From Verrucomicrobia subdivision 3 bacterium UBA693 (lineage in GTDB: Bacteria; Verrucomicrobiota; Verrucomicrobiia; Limisphaerales; UBA8199): a DNA stretch of 64,000 nucleotides. Position numbers and translations under genes: made by a program. Location of the stretch: the NCBI GenBank assembly GCA_002298785.1, contig DBMR01000040.1, forward strand, positions 1-64,000, written 5' to 3'. This document shows, one piece after another, positions 1 through 9,800 of this stretch (its first letter is position 1; each line of letters opens with the position of its first letter). Under the pieces are notes generated by a model, which was not told where the DNA came from, made no database searches, and saw only the letters and a program-made list of their open reading frames with translations.

Positions 1-52
1 TTTATCCGTGAGTCAACGGGGGCGCACCAACGACACTGGAGGGATTAGAAGC

Positions 53-98
53 CAGAAGTCGGAGGGCAGAGGTCGGATACCAAAGAGCAAAGATCGGA
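53..98. repeat. Short degenerate purine-rich direct repeats
   Basis: Three imperfect copies of an 11-base unit resembling CAGAGGTCGGA start at 53, 67 and 88. The stretch 1-251 has no convincing gene. It also holds a near-duplicate of CGGCTTATCCTGT around 185-218. It lies downstream of the minus-strand pil operon, and no clear terminator hairpin was seen. The repeats may be decayed intergenic filler; no function can be assigned. Confidence 0.35.
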
Positions 99-251
99 AA
101 GCAGGTTCTCTTCTCTGAGTTTAGGCTTCTTAGAGCTGCAAGCTCCTCAGCGAAATCAAGAAAGACTCAGTGGTCGACGAAGTTCGGCTTTATCCTGTGG
201 ATGCGGCTTATCCTGTCGGATTTCTGAGCTGATCGCAATCGTTATTCGAGA

Positions 252-728
252 TCACGTCTCGGGACGGCCGGTGGCATACGCCCGGTTTTGAGCTTCGCGA
301 TAGCTATGGAGGAAGAGCGTGTTGTCGGCGACCGCCTTCTCGATCAATTGTTTGATCAAAAACATCTCCGATGGATTGATGACCGCATGCACACTATGCT
401 GAAAGGCCTGCATCGGGGTGAAGGTCTGGAAAGAGGGGCCGAGCAAAATTACCGTGGCCTGCCGGCGCTGCACCATCGGCATCTGCTGGAGGGCCTGCAA
501 GGTCAAGTTTTCCTCGATCGTATTGGCGGCAAACAGCTCCTCGACAATCACCACCTGGTAATGGATTTGAGTGAACCGGTTCAGGAAATCACCGTGCGTC
601 GCGGCGGTGTGCACCTTGTAGCCCAGTTCGTTCAAGGCACTGCGCGTGGCTTCCAGCCATTCCGGCGTCGAGAAGGCTAACAGCGCGGGACGATCCGTCG
701 TGCTGATGAAATCAAATTGTGTGGGCAT
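252..728 (-). CDS. Receiver-like (pseudo-receiver) protein downstream of pilT genes
   Basis: This 158-residue protein has the alternating beta/alpha pattern of a CheY-like receiver domain and no output domain. The strand that should end in the phospho-acceptor Asp reads QVVIVEE (residues 58-64), so Glu stands where Asp is expected. The usual Lys before the last helix is also not obvious: the sequence there is VINPSEM, near residues 116-122. It is therefore better read as a non-phosphorylatable pseudo-receiver than as a classical response regulator. It is the last gene of a tight minus-strand run, 8 bp after the PilU-like ATPase, which suggests a role in controlling the pilus motor. The start is the ATG at 728. 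The fold assignment is from pattern only. Confidence 0.6.
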   Translation of the reverse strand: MPTQFDFISTTDRPALLAFSTPEWLEATRSALNELGYKVHTAATHGDFLNRFTQIHYQVVIVEELFAANTIEENLTLQALQQMPMVQRRQATVILLGPSFQTFTPMQAFQHSVHAVINPSEMFLIKQLIEKAVADNTLFLHSYREAQNRAYATGRPET

Positions 729-736
729 AAATACGG

Positions 737-1939
737 TTATTTCAGGCGCAGCGGAGTGGGCACCGGCGCGCTGCCGGACCGCACTTCCTGCCCCGCTTTC
801 ATTCGGAGAGAATTGCCGTTGAAGGTGGATTCGCCCCGCACCTTCTTCAGGTTATCAATGCCGCGCGCCACCGGACCGCGCTTGGTGCAGTACAGCAGCG
901 CCGTTTCCTCGGTGATTTTGCCCTGCTCATACGCCTCCAGCACCGATTGATCAAACGTGCGCCAGCCGAATGGAGCGCTGGCCTCGATGATCTCGTAAAA
1001 ACTTTTCCCTTCCGATTCGCCCAGGCGCACCGATTCCTGCGTGCGCAGGTTCGAGCCCATGATTTCCAAGAGGGCATGACGCCCGCCGTCGATCTTCGGC
1101 ACCAGGCGCTGACTGACAATCCACCGCAATGTGTCGGCCAGGCGCGCCCGGATTTGCTCCTGTTCATCGGTTTCGAACATACCCAGGATGCGGTTCATGG
1201 TCTGCCCGGCGTCAATGGTGTGCAGCGTGCTCAGCACCAGGTGACCGGTCTCCGCCGCACTAAGCGCGATCTTAACCGTCTCGCGATCGCGCATTTCACC
1301 GACGAGAATCACCTTGGGCGCCTGGCGCATCGCGGCGCGCAAACCGCTGGAGAAGCTGTCAAAGTCGGTGCCGAGTTCCCGCTGATTGAACGTGGAGCGA
1401 TGATGCGGATGAATAAATTCGATGGGATCTTCGAGCGTGATCACGTGCACCGCCTTGGTGTGATTCACTTCGTTGAGCACCGCCGCCAGGGTGGTCGATT
1501 TGCCCGAGCCGGTGGCGCCGGTAACCAGCACCAGCCCGGTCTTCTCTCGCGGGATCTGCGCAATGATCGACGGGAAGTTCAAGCTCTCCAGGGTCGGGAT
1601 GGCAGTGTTTAATTGCCGGCAAACCACCGAATAGTTGCCCCGCTGCGAAAAGATATTGATACGAAACCGTGCGCGATCCCCCAACGTGTAGGCCGCGTCG
1701 CAGGAGCCCCGCCGCAGCAAATCACCGATTTGCCATTGATTTTCACCCATCAGATTGAGCGCCACCATTTCGGTTTGAAACGGGGTCAGGCGCAGGATGG
1801 GGGTCTCGTAATTGACCGGTTTCAGTTCCCCAAAAGACTCCACCTGCAACGGCTTGCCGACGGTGAAAAGCAGGTCGGACACCTCGGGCTGGGAATCCAG
1901 CATGGTGCCCAGGATATTATCCAATTCAGGACGGCGCAT
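737..1939 (-). CDS. PilT/PilU-family type IV pilus retraction ATPase (second paralogue)
   Basis: A 400-residue secretion ATPase of the PilT/PilU family, expected to act as a cytoplasmic hexamer at the base of a type IV pilus. Visible motifs are Walker A GATGSGKST (141-149), the Asp box around LEDPIEF (169-175), Walker B-like VILVGEMRD (210-218) and the His box ending in STLHT (237-241). The C-terminal AIRNLIRE motif of true PilT is replaced by a sequence around LRTQESVRLGE, which points to a PilU-like accessory motor. It lies 8 bp downstream of pilT and 8 bp upstream of the pseudo-receiver gene, so the three are very probably co-transcribed. The last 40 residues are low in complexity. Confidence 0.9.
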   Translation of the reverse strand: MRRPELDNILGTMLDSQPEVSDLLFTVGKPLQVESFGELKPVNYETPILRLTPFQTEMVALNLMGENQWQIGDLLRRGSCDAAYTLGDRARFRINIFSQRGNYSVVCRQLNTAIPTLESLNFPSIIAQIPREKTGLVLVTGATGSGKSTTLAAVLNEVNHTKAVHVITLEDPIEFIHPHHRSTFNQRELGTDFDSFSSGLRAAMRQAPKVILVGEMRDRETVKIALSAAETGHLVLSTLHTIDAGQTMNRILGMFETDEQEQIRARLADTLRWIVSQRLVPKIDGGRHALLEIMGSNLRTQESVRLGESEGKSFYEIIEASAPFGWRTFDQSVLEAYEQGKITEETALLYCTKRGPVARGIDNLKKVRGESTFNGNSLRMKAGQEVRSGSAPVPTPLRLK

Positions 1940-1947
1940 AAATTAGT

Positions 1948-3042
1948 TCAGTTCTCGTCATCTTCCGGCGGTTGGCTGAGGAATCCGCGGAATTTCCGTT
2001 TGTCCAGCGCCTTGTCGTAGGCCTCTTCCGGCGAGATGCGCTTCATCCGCAGATGCTCCATGATCGCATCGTCCAAGGGTTGGTTGCCCAGTTTCTTGCC
2101 TACCTGGATCATGCCGGGAATTTGGTGGGTCTTGCCTTCGCGGACGAGGTTGGCGATGGCGGTGGTGAACACCAAAATTTCAAGAGCGGCCACGCGCCCG
2201 CGTTTGTCGATGCGCTTGAACAGGTTTTGCGCCACGACCCCCTTCAGCGCCTCGGACAACGTCGCCCGAATCTTGTTCTGCTGCTCGCCCGGGAAGACGT
2301 CGATGATACGATCGACGGTTTTGGCGGCGCTGGGAGTGTGCAGGGTGCCAAAAACCAGATGCCCCGTGCTGGCAGCGACCAGGGCGAGTTCGATAGTCTC
2401 CAAGTCGCGTAACTCGCCGACCAGGATGATGTCCGGATCTTCACGCAACGCCCCGCGCAGCGCCGCGGCAAAAGACTTCGTATGCACCCCGACTTCCCGA
2501 TGATTGATCAGGCAGTTCTTGCTCTCGTGCACAAATTCAATCGGATCTTCAACCGTGATGATGTGGTCCCGGCGATTCCGGTTCGCGTAATCCACCATCG
2601 CCGCCAGGGTCGTTGATTTACCAGAACCGGTCGGACCGGTGACTACCACCAGGCCACGGTGCAACATCGAAAACTTCTTCAACACCGCCGGGAGTGGAGC
2701 ATCGAACTTCTCGAAATCTTCAAAGGACAAAACCTTGCTGGGAATCTGGCGGAAGACGGCGGCAATCCCGTTCTTTTGATTGAAAAAATTCGCGCGAAAG
2801 CGAGAGACGTTGGGAATTTCATAACCAAAATCCACATCCCCGGTTTCTTCGAAGTGTTTGATTTTGTATTCCGGGGCAATCTCGTACAGCGTCTTCTTCA
2901 GTTCGTCGTTATCCAAGGGCGGATGGTCCACCCGTTGCATCTCGCCGTTAATGCGGAGCATGGGATTATTGCCCGACGACAAATGCAGGTCGGATGCCTT
3001 CTGCTCGAACATTAAATTGAAGAATGCGTCAATTTTGGCCAT
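1948..3042 (-). CDS. pilT: Type IV pilus twitching motility protein PilT
   Basis: A 364-residue ATPase that powers pilus retraction. The N-terminal PAS-like domain (1-110) is followed by the RecA-like core with Walker A GPTGSGKST (136-144), the Asp box VEDPIEF, Walker B DIILVGELRD and the His box GTLHT. The C-terminal AIANLVREGK matches the AIRNLIRE signature of true PilT, which its neighbour lacks. Length is normal for the family. It is the first gene of the pil operon, and its ATG at 3042 lies 47 bp from a divergent methyltransferase gene, so the promoter must be in that short gap. Confidence 0.95.
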   Translation of the reverse strand: MAKIDAFFNLMFEQKASDLHLSSGNNPMLRINGEMQRVDHPPLDNDELKKTLYEIAPEYKIKHFEETGDVDFGYEIPNVSRFRANFFNQKNGIAAVFRQIPSKVLSFEDFEKFDAPLPAVLKKFSMLHRGLVVVTGPTGSGKSTTLAAMVDYANRNRRDHIITVEDPIEFVHESKNCLINHREVGVHTKSFAAALRGALREDPDIILVGELRDLETIELALVAASTGHLVFGTLHTPSAAKTVDRIIDVFPGEQQNKIRATLSEALKGVVAQNLFKRIDKRGRVAALEILVFTTAIANLVREGKTHQIPGMIQVGKKLGNQPLDDAIMEHLRMKRISPEEAYDKALDKRKFRGFLSQPPEDDEN

Positions 3043-3089
3043 AAATTCCGAATGGTCTGTGCCATCTGTAGCTAAATTCGCACCAATTA

Positions 3090-4181
3090 TTGTCCTTGCG
3101 CAACATAGCTGAAATAATTGCCGCTGAAATTGCCGCTCAAGGGGTAATACCCTTTAAGCGCTTCATGGAGCTGGCTTTGTATTGTCCAGATTGTGGATAT
3201 TATGAAAAGGAAAAAGACAACCTCGGACGACAAGGAGACTTTTACACCAGCGTCAGCGTCGGAAGCGTCTTTGGTGAGCTGTTAGCGACCCGATTGGCGG
3301 ATTGGCTGGATGAACTGGACCAGAAAACCGGGCTGAACTCACCCGTGGACCTGGTTGAGGCCGGAGCGCACCACGGCCAGTTGGCACTAGACATCTTGCT
3401 CTGGTTTAGGGAGTTCCGACCAGATTTATTGCAGAGGCTAAAATACACCATATTCGAACCTTCGCGCTCGAGAAAAGCCATCCAGGTCCGTCGCCTGGCC
3501 TCGTTTGCGGAAAATACCGCTTGGTGCGACCGCCTGGCACCGGAATCAATCCGAGGCGTCATTTTCTCGAATGAGTTGCTGGATTCCATGCCGATCACGC
3601 GATTGCAGTGGCACGCTGGCGAGCGTCAATGGCGGGAAATGGGGGTGGCTTTGCGCCGCGATGAATTTGTCTGGTCATCGCTGGAGTCGCCCGTCAGTCT
3701 GCCGTTCGAAACGCCAGGCGAACTGCTCACTGTGTTGCCCGAGGGTTTCATTGTAGAATTCTCCTCGGTAGCCACCGATTGGTGGCAGGGGGCGGCCCGG
3801 GCGCTGCATTCGGGATGGTTGATGACTTTGGATTACGGTTTTGAGAGCCAATATCTCCTCGACCCTTCCCGTCCCAATGGCACCTTGCGGACCTACCACC
3901 ACCATCGCGTGGGCGATAATCACCTCGCCGCCCCGGGAGACCAGGACCTCACCGCGCATGTGAACTTCGCCGAGATCATCCGCGCCGGTGAACGCTCCGG
4001 CCTGGTGACCGATTACTTTGACCGCCAAGCTGCATTTCTCGGCACCATCGCGCAGGGTCTGATGATAAAACCAGCAACTTTTCCGCCGTGGACCCTGCCA
4101 CGACTGCGGCAGTTGCGAACCCTGCTGCATCCCGAAAACCTTGGAGAGAGTTTTCGAGTGCTGGTTCAGCGACGAAGCTAA
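3090..4181 (+). CDS. SAM-dependent methyltransferase, DUF185/NDUFAF7 family
   Basis: A 363-residue member of the MidA/NDUFAF7 family (DUF185). The mitochondrial member methylates an arginine of a complex I subunit; the bacterial substrate is unknown. The family signature GDFYTSVSVGSVFGEL (49-64) is followed by a SAM-binding motif EAGAHHGQLALDIL (90-103) and a later FSNELLDSMP, the typical conserved acidic segment. The start is a TTG at 3090, chosen because the conserved N-terminus begins immediately after it; no in-frame ATG lies nearby. The gene is divergent from pilT, and its stop overlaps the stop of the convergent rsmE by 4 bp. Confidence 0.85.
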   Translation: MSLRNIAEIIAAEIAAQGVIPFKRFMELALYCPDCGYYEKEKDNLGRQGDFYTSVSVGSVFGELLATRLADWLDELDQKTGLNSPVDLVEAGAHHGQLALDILLWFREFRPDLLQRLKYTIFEPSRSRKAIQVRRLASFAENTAWCDRLAPESIRGVIFSNELLDSMPITRLQWHAGERQWREMGVALRRDEFVWSSLESPVSLPFETPGELLTVLPEGFIVEFSSVATDWWQGAARALHSGWLMTLDYGFESQYLLDPSRPNGTLRTYHHHRVGDNHLAAPGDQDLTAHVNFAEIIRAGERSGLVTDYFDRQAAFLGTIAQGLMIKPATFPPWTLPRLRQLRTLLHPENLGESFRVLVQRRS

Positions 4182-4960
4182 GGAACGAACTGAGCGCCCG
4201 GAGTGAAGTTGTGGGCGGCCTGGAGTTCATGATTGATGATAGCCAGACTATAAATGGCGGCGGTCTCGACCCGCAACACCAGGTGCCCCAAGGTGATCGG
4301 CATGGCGCCTGTGTCCCCGATCATCTGGTATTCCGCGGCGGTAAAATCACCTTCCGGCCCCACCCAAACGCAGAGAGATCTAGGGGGATGTTTTTCCCGA
4401 GTGCAATAGGACTCGAAAACGCTGCGCAAATGTCTGCTGCCCGGCTGAAGCGCGGCCACGAGGATCAGGTCAAACTTCTCAGCGCGCGCCGCAAACTCGA
4501 TCGGCCGAACCGGATCCTCCACCCGTGGCAACCAGGCGGAACCACATTGCTTGATAGCCTCGACCGCGACCTGCTGCCATTTGGTTGATTTCTGGGACGC
4601 AGCAGCCTGATCCACATGTGTCACGACTCGCTCCGAAAGCAGGGGCACTATCCGATGCACGCCCAGTTCCGTCGCTTTCTGTACGATGGAATCGATCAGC
4701 TTACCTTTGGGGATGGCCTGCACCAGCGTCACCTGCCAAGGCGGTCGCGGCATTTCACGCGTCTCGCGCACCTGCAAATTCACGCGCGTCTTGGTGGCGT
4801 CGGATACCGTGCAGTCAAATTGCCGGCCGTCACCATCCAACACCTGCACCGGGTCTCCGGGCCCTAGTCTCAGCACCCGCACCGCATGGTGCGCCTCACC
4901 CTCTGTGAGCTGGAGAGTGGGGCCGGTGCACTGTGCTGGCGGTAGATAAAACCGATGCAT
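4178..4960 (-). CDS. rsmE: 16S rRNA (uracil-1498-N3)-methyltransferase RsmE
   Basis: This 260-residue SPOUT-class enzyme methylates N3 of U1498 in 16S rRNA. It has the N-terminal PUA-like RNA-binding domain (1-70, with the typical HHAVRVLRLGPGD) and the C-terminal knotted SPOUT domain. The SAM loop is GPEGD (201-205, usually GPEGG), and LGHLVLRVETA (224-234) matches the family LGxRILRxETA. KGKLID and KATELG (85-100) are also characteristic. The start is the ATG at 4960. It is transcribed on the dnaJ strand, 44 bp downstream of the dnaJ stop, and converges with the methyltransferase gene. Confidence 0.93.
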   Translation of the reverse strand: MHRFYLPPAQCTGPTLQLTEGEAHHAVRVLRLGPGDPVQVLDGDGRQFDCTVSDATKTRVNLQVRETREMPRPPWQVTLVQAIPKGKLIDSIVQKATELGVHRIVPLLSERVVTHVDQAAASQKSTKWQQVAVEAIKQCGSAWLPRVEDPVRPIEFAARAEKFDLILVAALQPGSRHLRSVFESYCTREKHPPRSLCVWVGPEGDFTAAEYQMIGDTGAMPITLGHLVLRVETAAIYSLAIINHELQAAHNFTPGAQFVP

Positions 4961-5004
4961 ACCTCATCCAAAAGCCATCTATCTCCCCTGCTCGATCGCG
5001 CAGA

Positions 5005-6144
5005 TCAACCGCGGGATTGAAACAGGCTCTTGGCTTTCTCGAAAAAAGTCTGGCTCAGCGGACTTTCTTTGCCGCTGCACAACTCGGAAAACTCGTGCAA
5101 CTTGGCCCGCTGCGCGGACGTAAGGTGTGTGGGAACTTCCACGTTCAACCGCACGTGCAAATCGCCGTGGCCATAGCCCTGGATGTTGCGCATGCCTTTG
5201 CCTTTGAGGCGAAACATGGTTCCCGGCTGGGTGCCGGCCGGGACTTTGATCGAGGCCTTGCCATCCAGGGTTGGGACTTCAATCTCCGATCCCAGCGCAG
5301 CCTGGACAAAACTGATGGGCACTTCGCACAGCAAATCATCTCCGTCCCGCTGAAAAAACTCGTGCGGCTTTACGTGAAGCACCACGTAGAGGTCGCCCTG
5401 CGGTCCGCCCCGAAAACCGGCCTCACCGTTACCGGCCGAGCGCAACCGGGAACCGGTGTCCACCCCCGCCGGGATCCGCAGCTTAATTTTCGACGAACGC
5501 TCCGTCCGTCCCTGACCACGGCAGCCTTTGCACGGTTTATCGATTACCCGCCGAGCTCCCTGGCATTGCGGGCAGGTTTGAGCAATGCTGAAGATTCCGC
5601 GAGAGTTGATCACCTGGCCTCGTCCGCCGCAAGTAGGACACGTATGCGCACGTGACCCAGCTTCGGCTCCCGAACCACTGCAGACTTCGCAGACGTCCAG
5701 TTTGGACACGGTTACCTCCTTTTCGCAGCCGTGCGCCGCTTCTTCGAAGGTCAACTCCATGTCATAGCGTAAATCATCCCCACGTTGAGGCTGGGAAGGA
5801 TCGGACCGGCCACCGCCGAACAAATCCTCGAAGATGCTGCCGCCGCCGAACACCTCGCGAAACACATCAAACGGGTCATGAAACCCACCTGTCCCCCGGC
5901 CAAATCCGCCAGCACGCTTGTCGAAGGCGGCGTGACCATGCTGATCGTAAATCGCGCGCTTTTGCGGATCACTCAGAACTTCATACGCCTCCCCCAGTTC
6001 CTTGAAACTCTCTTCCGCCGCTTTGTCACCCGGATTCTTGTCCGGATGATACTTGATGGCCATCTTGCGATAGCCTTTCTTGATCTCTTCGGCGGAAGCG
6101 CCGCGCTCGACGCCGAGCACTTCGTAATAGTCTCTTTTGGCCAT
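5005..6144 (-). CDS. dnaJ: Chaperone protein DnaJ
   Basis: A full-length (379-residue) type I DnaJ, the Hsp40 co-chaperone that stimulates DnaK ATPase and delivers unfolded clients. The J domain covers 1-70 with the catalytic HPD at 33-35. A Gly/Phe-rich linker covers 78-112. The zinc-binding region at 152-213 has four CxxC repeats, the third (CPQCQGAR) lacking the usual second Gly. The C-terminal substrate-binding beta domains follow. It lies 8 bp downstream of grpE on the same strand, a common heat-shock arrangement; dnaK is not in the window. Confidence 0.97.
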   Translation of the reverse strand: MAKRDYYEVLGVERGASAEEIKKGYRKMAIKYHPDKNPGDKAAEESFKELGEAYEVLSDPQKRAIYDQHGHAAFDKRAGGFGRGTGGFHDPFDVFREVFGGGSIFEDLFGGGRSDPSQPQRGDDLRYDMELTFEEAAHGCEKEVTVSKLDVCEVCSGSGAEAGSRAHTCPTCGGRGQVINSRGIFSIAQTCPQCQGARRVIDKPCKGCRGQGRTERSSKIKLRIPAGVDTGSRLRSAGNGEAGFRGGPQGDLYVVLHVKPHEFFQRDGDDLLCEVPISFVQAALGSEIEVPTLDGKASIKVPAGTQPGTMFRLKGKGMRNIQGYGHGDLHVRLNVEVPTHLTSAQRAKLHEFSELCSGKESPLSQTFFEKAKSLFQSRG

Positions 6145-6152
6145 GGGCGAAT

Positions 6153-6725
6153 TCAGTTAGCCGGTGTTTTGGCCACAATGACACTGGCCGGACGCAGCAA
6201 ACGATCCCGCAATTTGTAGCCTTTGCGCAGTTGCTGTGCGACATGGCCCTCGGGCGCGTCTGCCGTTTCCAGTTGCGAGACGGCCTCGTGCCAGTTGGGA
6301 TCGAACGGTCCCCCGGCGGCGTCGATCTCCTCCAGACCAGCTTCGGTGAGGGTGCTCTTCAATTGCTGAAAAATCATGCCGACGCCCGTCTGCAGCGATT
6401 GGAGCGCTTCGTGGGAGTTGCCTTGCGCCGCGGCGATCGCCATCTCGAAATTATCCAGCAACGGAATCAACTTCGTCAGCAAGGCTTCGTTGGCATATTT
6501 AACGGATTCCTGCTTTTCGCGCACCATGCGCTTTTTGTAATTGTCGAAATCGGCGGTCGTGCGCAGCAAGCGCTGCCAGTAATCATCCGCTTTCGCCGCC
6601 TGCTGGCGCAGTTCCTGGATCTGTTCGGGCGCGAGGGTGCCCGCGTCGGTCCCGGCTTCGGGCTTGGCGGTCGTTTCTGCCGCGTCCGGTGTTGTTCCAG
6701 CTACAGTATCGCTTTCGTTCGTCAT
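6153..6725 (-). CDS. grpE: Nucleotide exchange factor GrpE
   Basis: GrpE dimers release ADP from DnaK. The protein has an acidic, disordered N-terminus, a long coiled coil (about 40-105, including LRTTADFDNYKKR, the classic GrpE motif) and a C-terminal beta domain (FDPNWHEAV, RKGYKLRDRLLRPASVIVAK). The frame is open for 22 more codons upstream to 6791. The ATG at 6725 (MTNESD) is preferred because the extra residues are not GrpE-like, giving 190 residues, a normal length. It is followed at 8 bp by dnaJ. A gap of about 118 bp separates it from the DUF2723 gene, leaving room for its own promoter, though no CIRCE-type repeat was recognised. Confidence 0.95.
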   Translation of the reverse strand: MTNESDTVAGTTPDAAETTAKPEAGTDAGTLAPEQIQELRQQAAKADDYWQRLLRTTADFDNYKKRMVREKQESVKYANEALLTKLIPLLDNFEMAIAAAQGNSHEALQSLQTGVGMIFQQLKSTLTEAGLEEIDAAGGPFDPNWHEAVSQLETADAPEGHVAQQLRKGYKLRDRLLRPASVIVAKTPAN

Positions 6726-6843
6726 GGATATCAATTCATTCCCACTAACAGTGTGGCACGGTAGAGTAACCGATTGTGACACTCGCTGCAACCACCGGCG
6801 AAGGGGAGGTAAAAAGGGTAAAGGCTTTATATCTCAGGTGCTC

Positions 6844-9800
6844 CTATGGGGTCAGCAGGCGCTGAAATTCCTGGTTGGTTCGCAGGGGAGCAAACCGGGG
6901 ATCTTCCTTGGTGGCTTTGATCAAATCCCTCGCGGACGGATCCTTCAGCAACCGTTTCCGGCTCAGGTCGATGGCATGGTTCAAAGCCGGCAAAGCCTCC
7001 ACCATTTTGTTCAGGCTGGCTCGAAGCGCTGCGAGGTCATACCACGCCTCCGGTGCATCCGGAGCGACTTGCACCAACCGCTCCAGCGCCCGTTCCAACC
7101 GGACATTGTCTCCGCACGCAGCCGCCTGCTGAGCCGCGCCTACCACGGAATTGGGATCCACCCCCGAATTCGTCAGCACTTCGTCGAGGTACGGCGCAAC
7201 CCGCTGGCGCTCGTGCAGGAGGTTCAAGCCCTCTGCCAACCCAAGGGACACGTGCACATCCTTGCCGGGCGCTTGCTGATGGAACTGTTCCAGCTTCCCC
7301 ACCACGGCACGAATCTGATTCGTATCCTGGAGACTGCTGTAGGCCTGGAGCAACGCCCGCAGGGCATTGCCGCTGACCTTGGGATGCGCGAATACCCCCT
7401 CGAGGATCTCCCGGGTTCGGCCGGACTGTTGCAACTGCAGGTAGGCGCCGGCCAAGTTGAAGGCCGCCTGAAAATTATCGGGATTCCGGTTTAACTCCTC
7501 CTCCAATTGCTGAATCCCGCTGCCGTTCAAATCTGATCCCGGCTGCGATTTCATCGTGCGCAAGCGCTTTTCCAATTCGCTTATCTGGGTGCTGAACGGA
7601 TCGAGTTTGCGACAGGTCGAAGCGATCAGGATGGCGTCGTCCAGACGCTGGCTGGCCGCCAGCAGGGTGACATACCGGAATACCGCCTCGGGGCTGAACG
7701 GGCAAAAGGCGAACGCTTGTCGGAATGCAAAATCCGCCTCTTTCATCATCCGTCGATGTTCGTCTGACCCCGGCTTGCTGACCCCTGCCCGCCAGGCGTA
7801 GACACCACCAATGGCGCTGCGCAATTTGGAAAATGCTTTCTGCGCCTGGTCGTCTCGGATGAACTTCGGGTCGCCTTTGAATCCCGTAAAGTCCCGCCGC
7901 AAATACACCTTTTCGACGAACGCCGCGATATCTTTCACACTGGTGTCGTAATCGATAAAGTCGCCCGCCAATCGCTGCGAATACTCTTTCCAGAATCGGT
8001 GATCCTTCTCGATGATCGCCTCGGGCATCTCCGACAAGGGCTGATGATTGATCTTCATGATCACTCCATGCGGCGTGAGGTGGGGATACATCCAATCCAA
8101 CGGGAAGCTCTCTTCAACGTAAAATTCGTGCGTGGGATTTTTGTCGAAAATAACTTTGGTCAACAGGCCGTTGATCGACATGACGGCGACCTGGCCGCCC
8201 ACCTGCAGTTTGCCCTCCGCCGAACTGACCTCCTCACCCGGTTTGAGCTGGCCCGTCTCCAGCCGCTTCTGCGCGTCCGCGATATACTCCTGGTAACACC
8301 GTCCGGAATCCTCAGGAGTGGGAATGTAAATCTCCCGATCCGGATAAACGCCGCCGAGGCTGCGAGCAATTAGCCCCGGATAAGCGGCCTCGAGCAGCAG
8401 ACGGTTCATCCGTATCCGCGAATGGCTCTGCGGATTCTCGGCCAGGAATTCCTTAAGACTGGCAGGCAGGGCCACTCCTTTGAATTTTTCGGGTGTGTAC
8501 ACCGGTTCGGTGCTCGCCAGCGCGCGCAGCCGGTCATCCAGCTTTTGGAGTTGATTGGTGCCAGCGCCCGCATGCTCGGCGGCCGCTCGCTCGTCACTTA
8601 ACGCTCGCAATTGTCGTATGACTTCCAGCTCACGCTCGATAAGAACGTTGAAGTCAGTTGTCAGGGCCGAACGCAGGCTCCTGGAGGTGTCACCGTTCTT
8701 AAGCAGCGCCTGGGTCTCCGGACGCAACAGGTCATAGACAAATTTCGAGAGCGCATCCTGATCTTTGCCGGGCTTCAGCCGTGCCGCCAAAGCGGGCAAA
8801 TCGGTAAAGTGATCCTCCTGGAACCAGGAAGTGAATGTACGCCGCCGCATCTCGATGCGCTCTCCGAGTCGCGTAAAATACTCGTCCAACGGCCGCACGG
8901 CCCGTGACAGCAGGTTTGTTCCCCCGCCTTTGGCACGCTCGGCCTGCGTGCGGAATAACTCCTGGAAGAACGGTGGGTCGTACTGCTGGCTTCGATTGTA
9001 ATGCGCGCGGATGTAGCAGAGGTACGTCCCATCCGCGAGGGCGTTTTGCGTGATCAGGTAGACATCGCGCCGATCAAAGTGCTGGTCCTGGCGAGGCTGA
9101 TCCTTATGCGGGATGAAGCTCTCGGCAAAGATCATGTAAGTAGGGCAAAAGCGGCCCGGATCAGTGCCGCCGAACAGAATCGCGTCTCTGGCCATCTCCG
9201 GAAACAGCGGCTGGCCATCCTGAGCCTTGAATGGCGGGGAAAACATGTCGTGGCCAAACCAGTAACCAAACCAGTGTCCCCGCTGCTCGTTGTCCGACCA
9301 GTGGGTCATGACGGAATAGAGCGGCATGAGAGTCAACACCCCCAGGACGATCACTACGGGCGCGCGCTGCTTATAAAGCAGCATGGCACCCATAAAAACC
9401 GCGCACAAAAAAATCAACAGCAGCCCACCGAATACCGGCAGTCCAAATTGGCCGGAGTTGGTGAAGACGCTCCCTACGAAGCGCAGCATTTCGCCGGGAG
9501 TCACCTCTGCCAATTCGCCAAAAAACTTATTGCTGAGGAACTCGGAAACATTGAACACCGCCAGCGCCACCGCGACCGCTCCGCCTATCAACCCCCAGGA
9601 CCGGAATTCCAGGTAATGCGTAGCCATGTACGCCACCACCAGGGTGGCGCCATAGCCCACCAGCAAAGCTACCATCGTGTGGGACGCTCCAAAGAAGACT
9701 CGCACCAATTCCTGCGCGGCACGGTCCGGCGGCGGGTTCAACAAAATCAGCAACAGGACGCCCAGGCACAAGTAAATCGCCCCTACCCCGATGAGCCATG

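Noticed and set aside
947..1612. Plus-strand frame opposite the PilU-like gene
   Set aside because: The minus strand encodes intact ATPase motifs; the plus frame does not resemble a protein.
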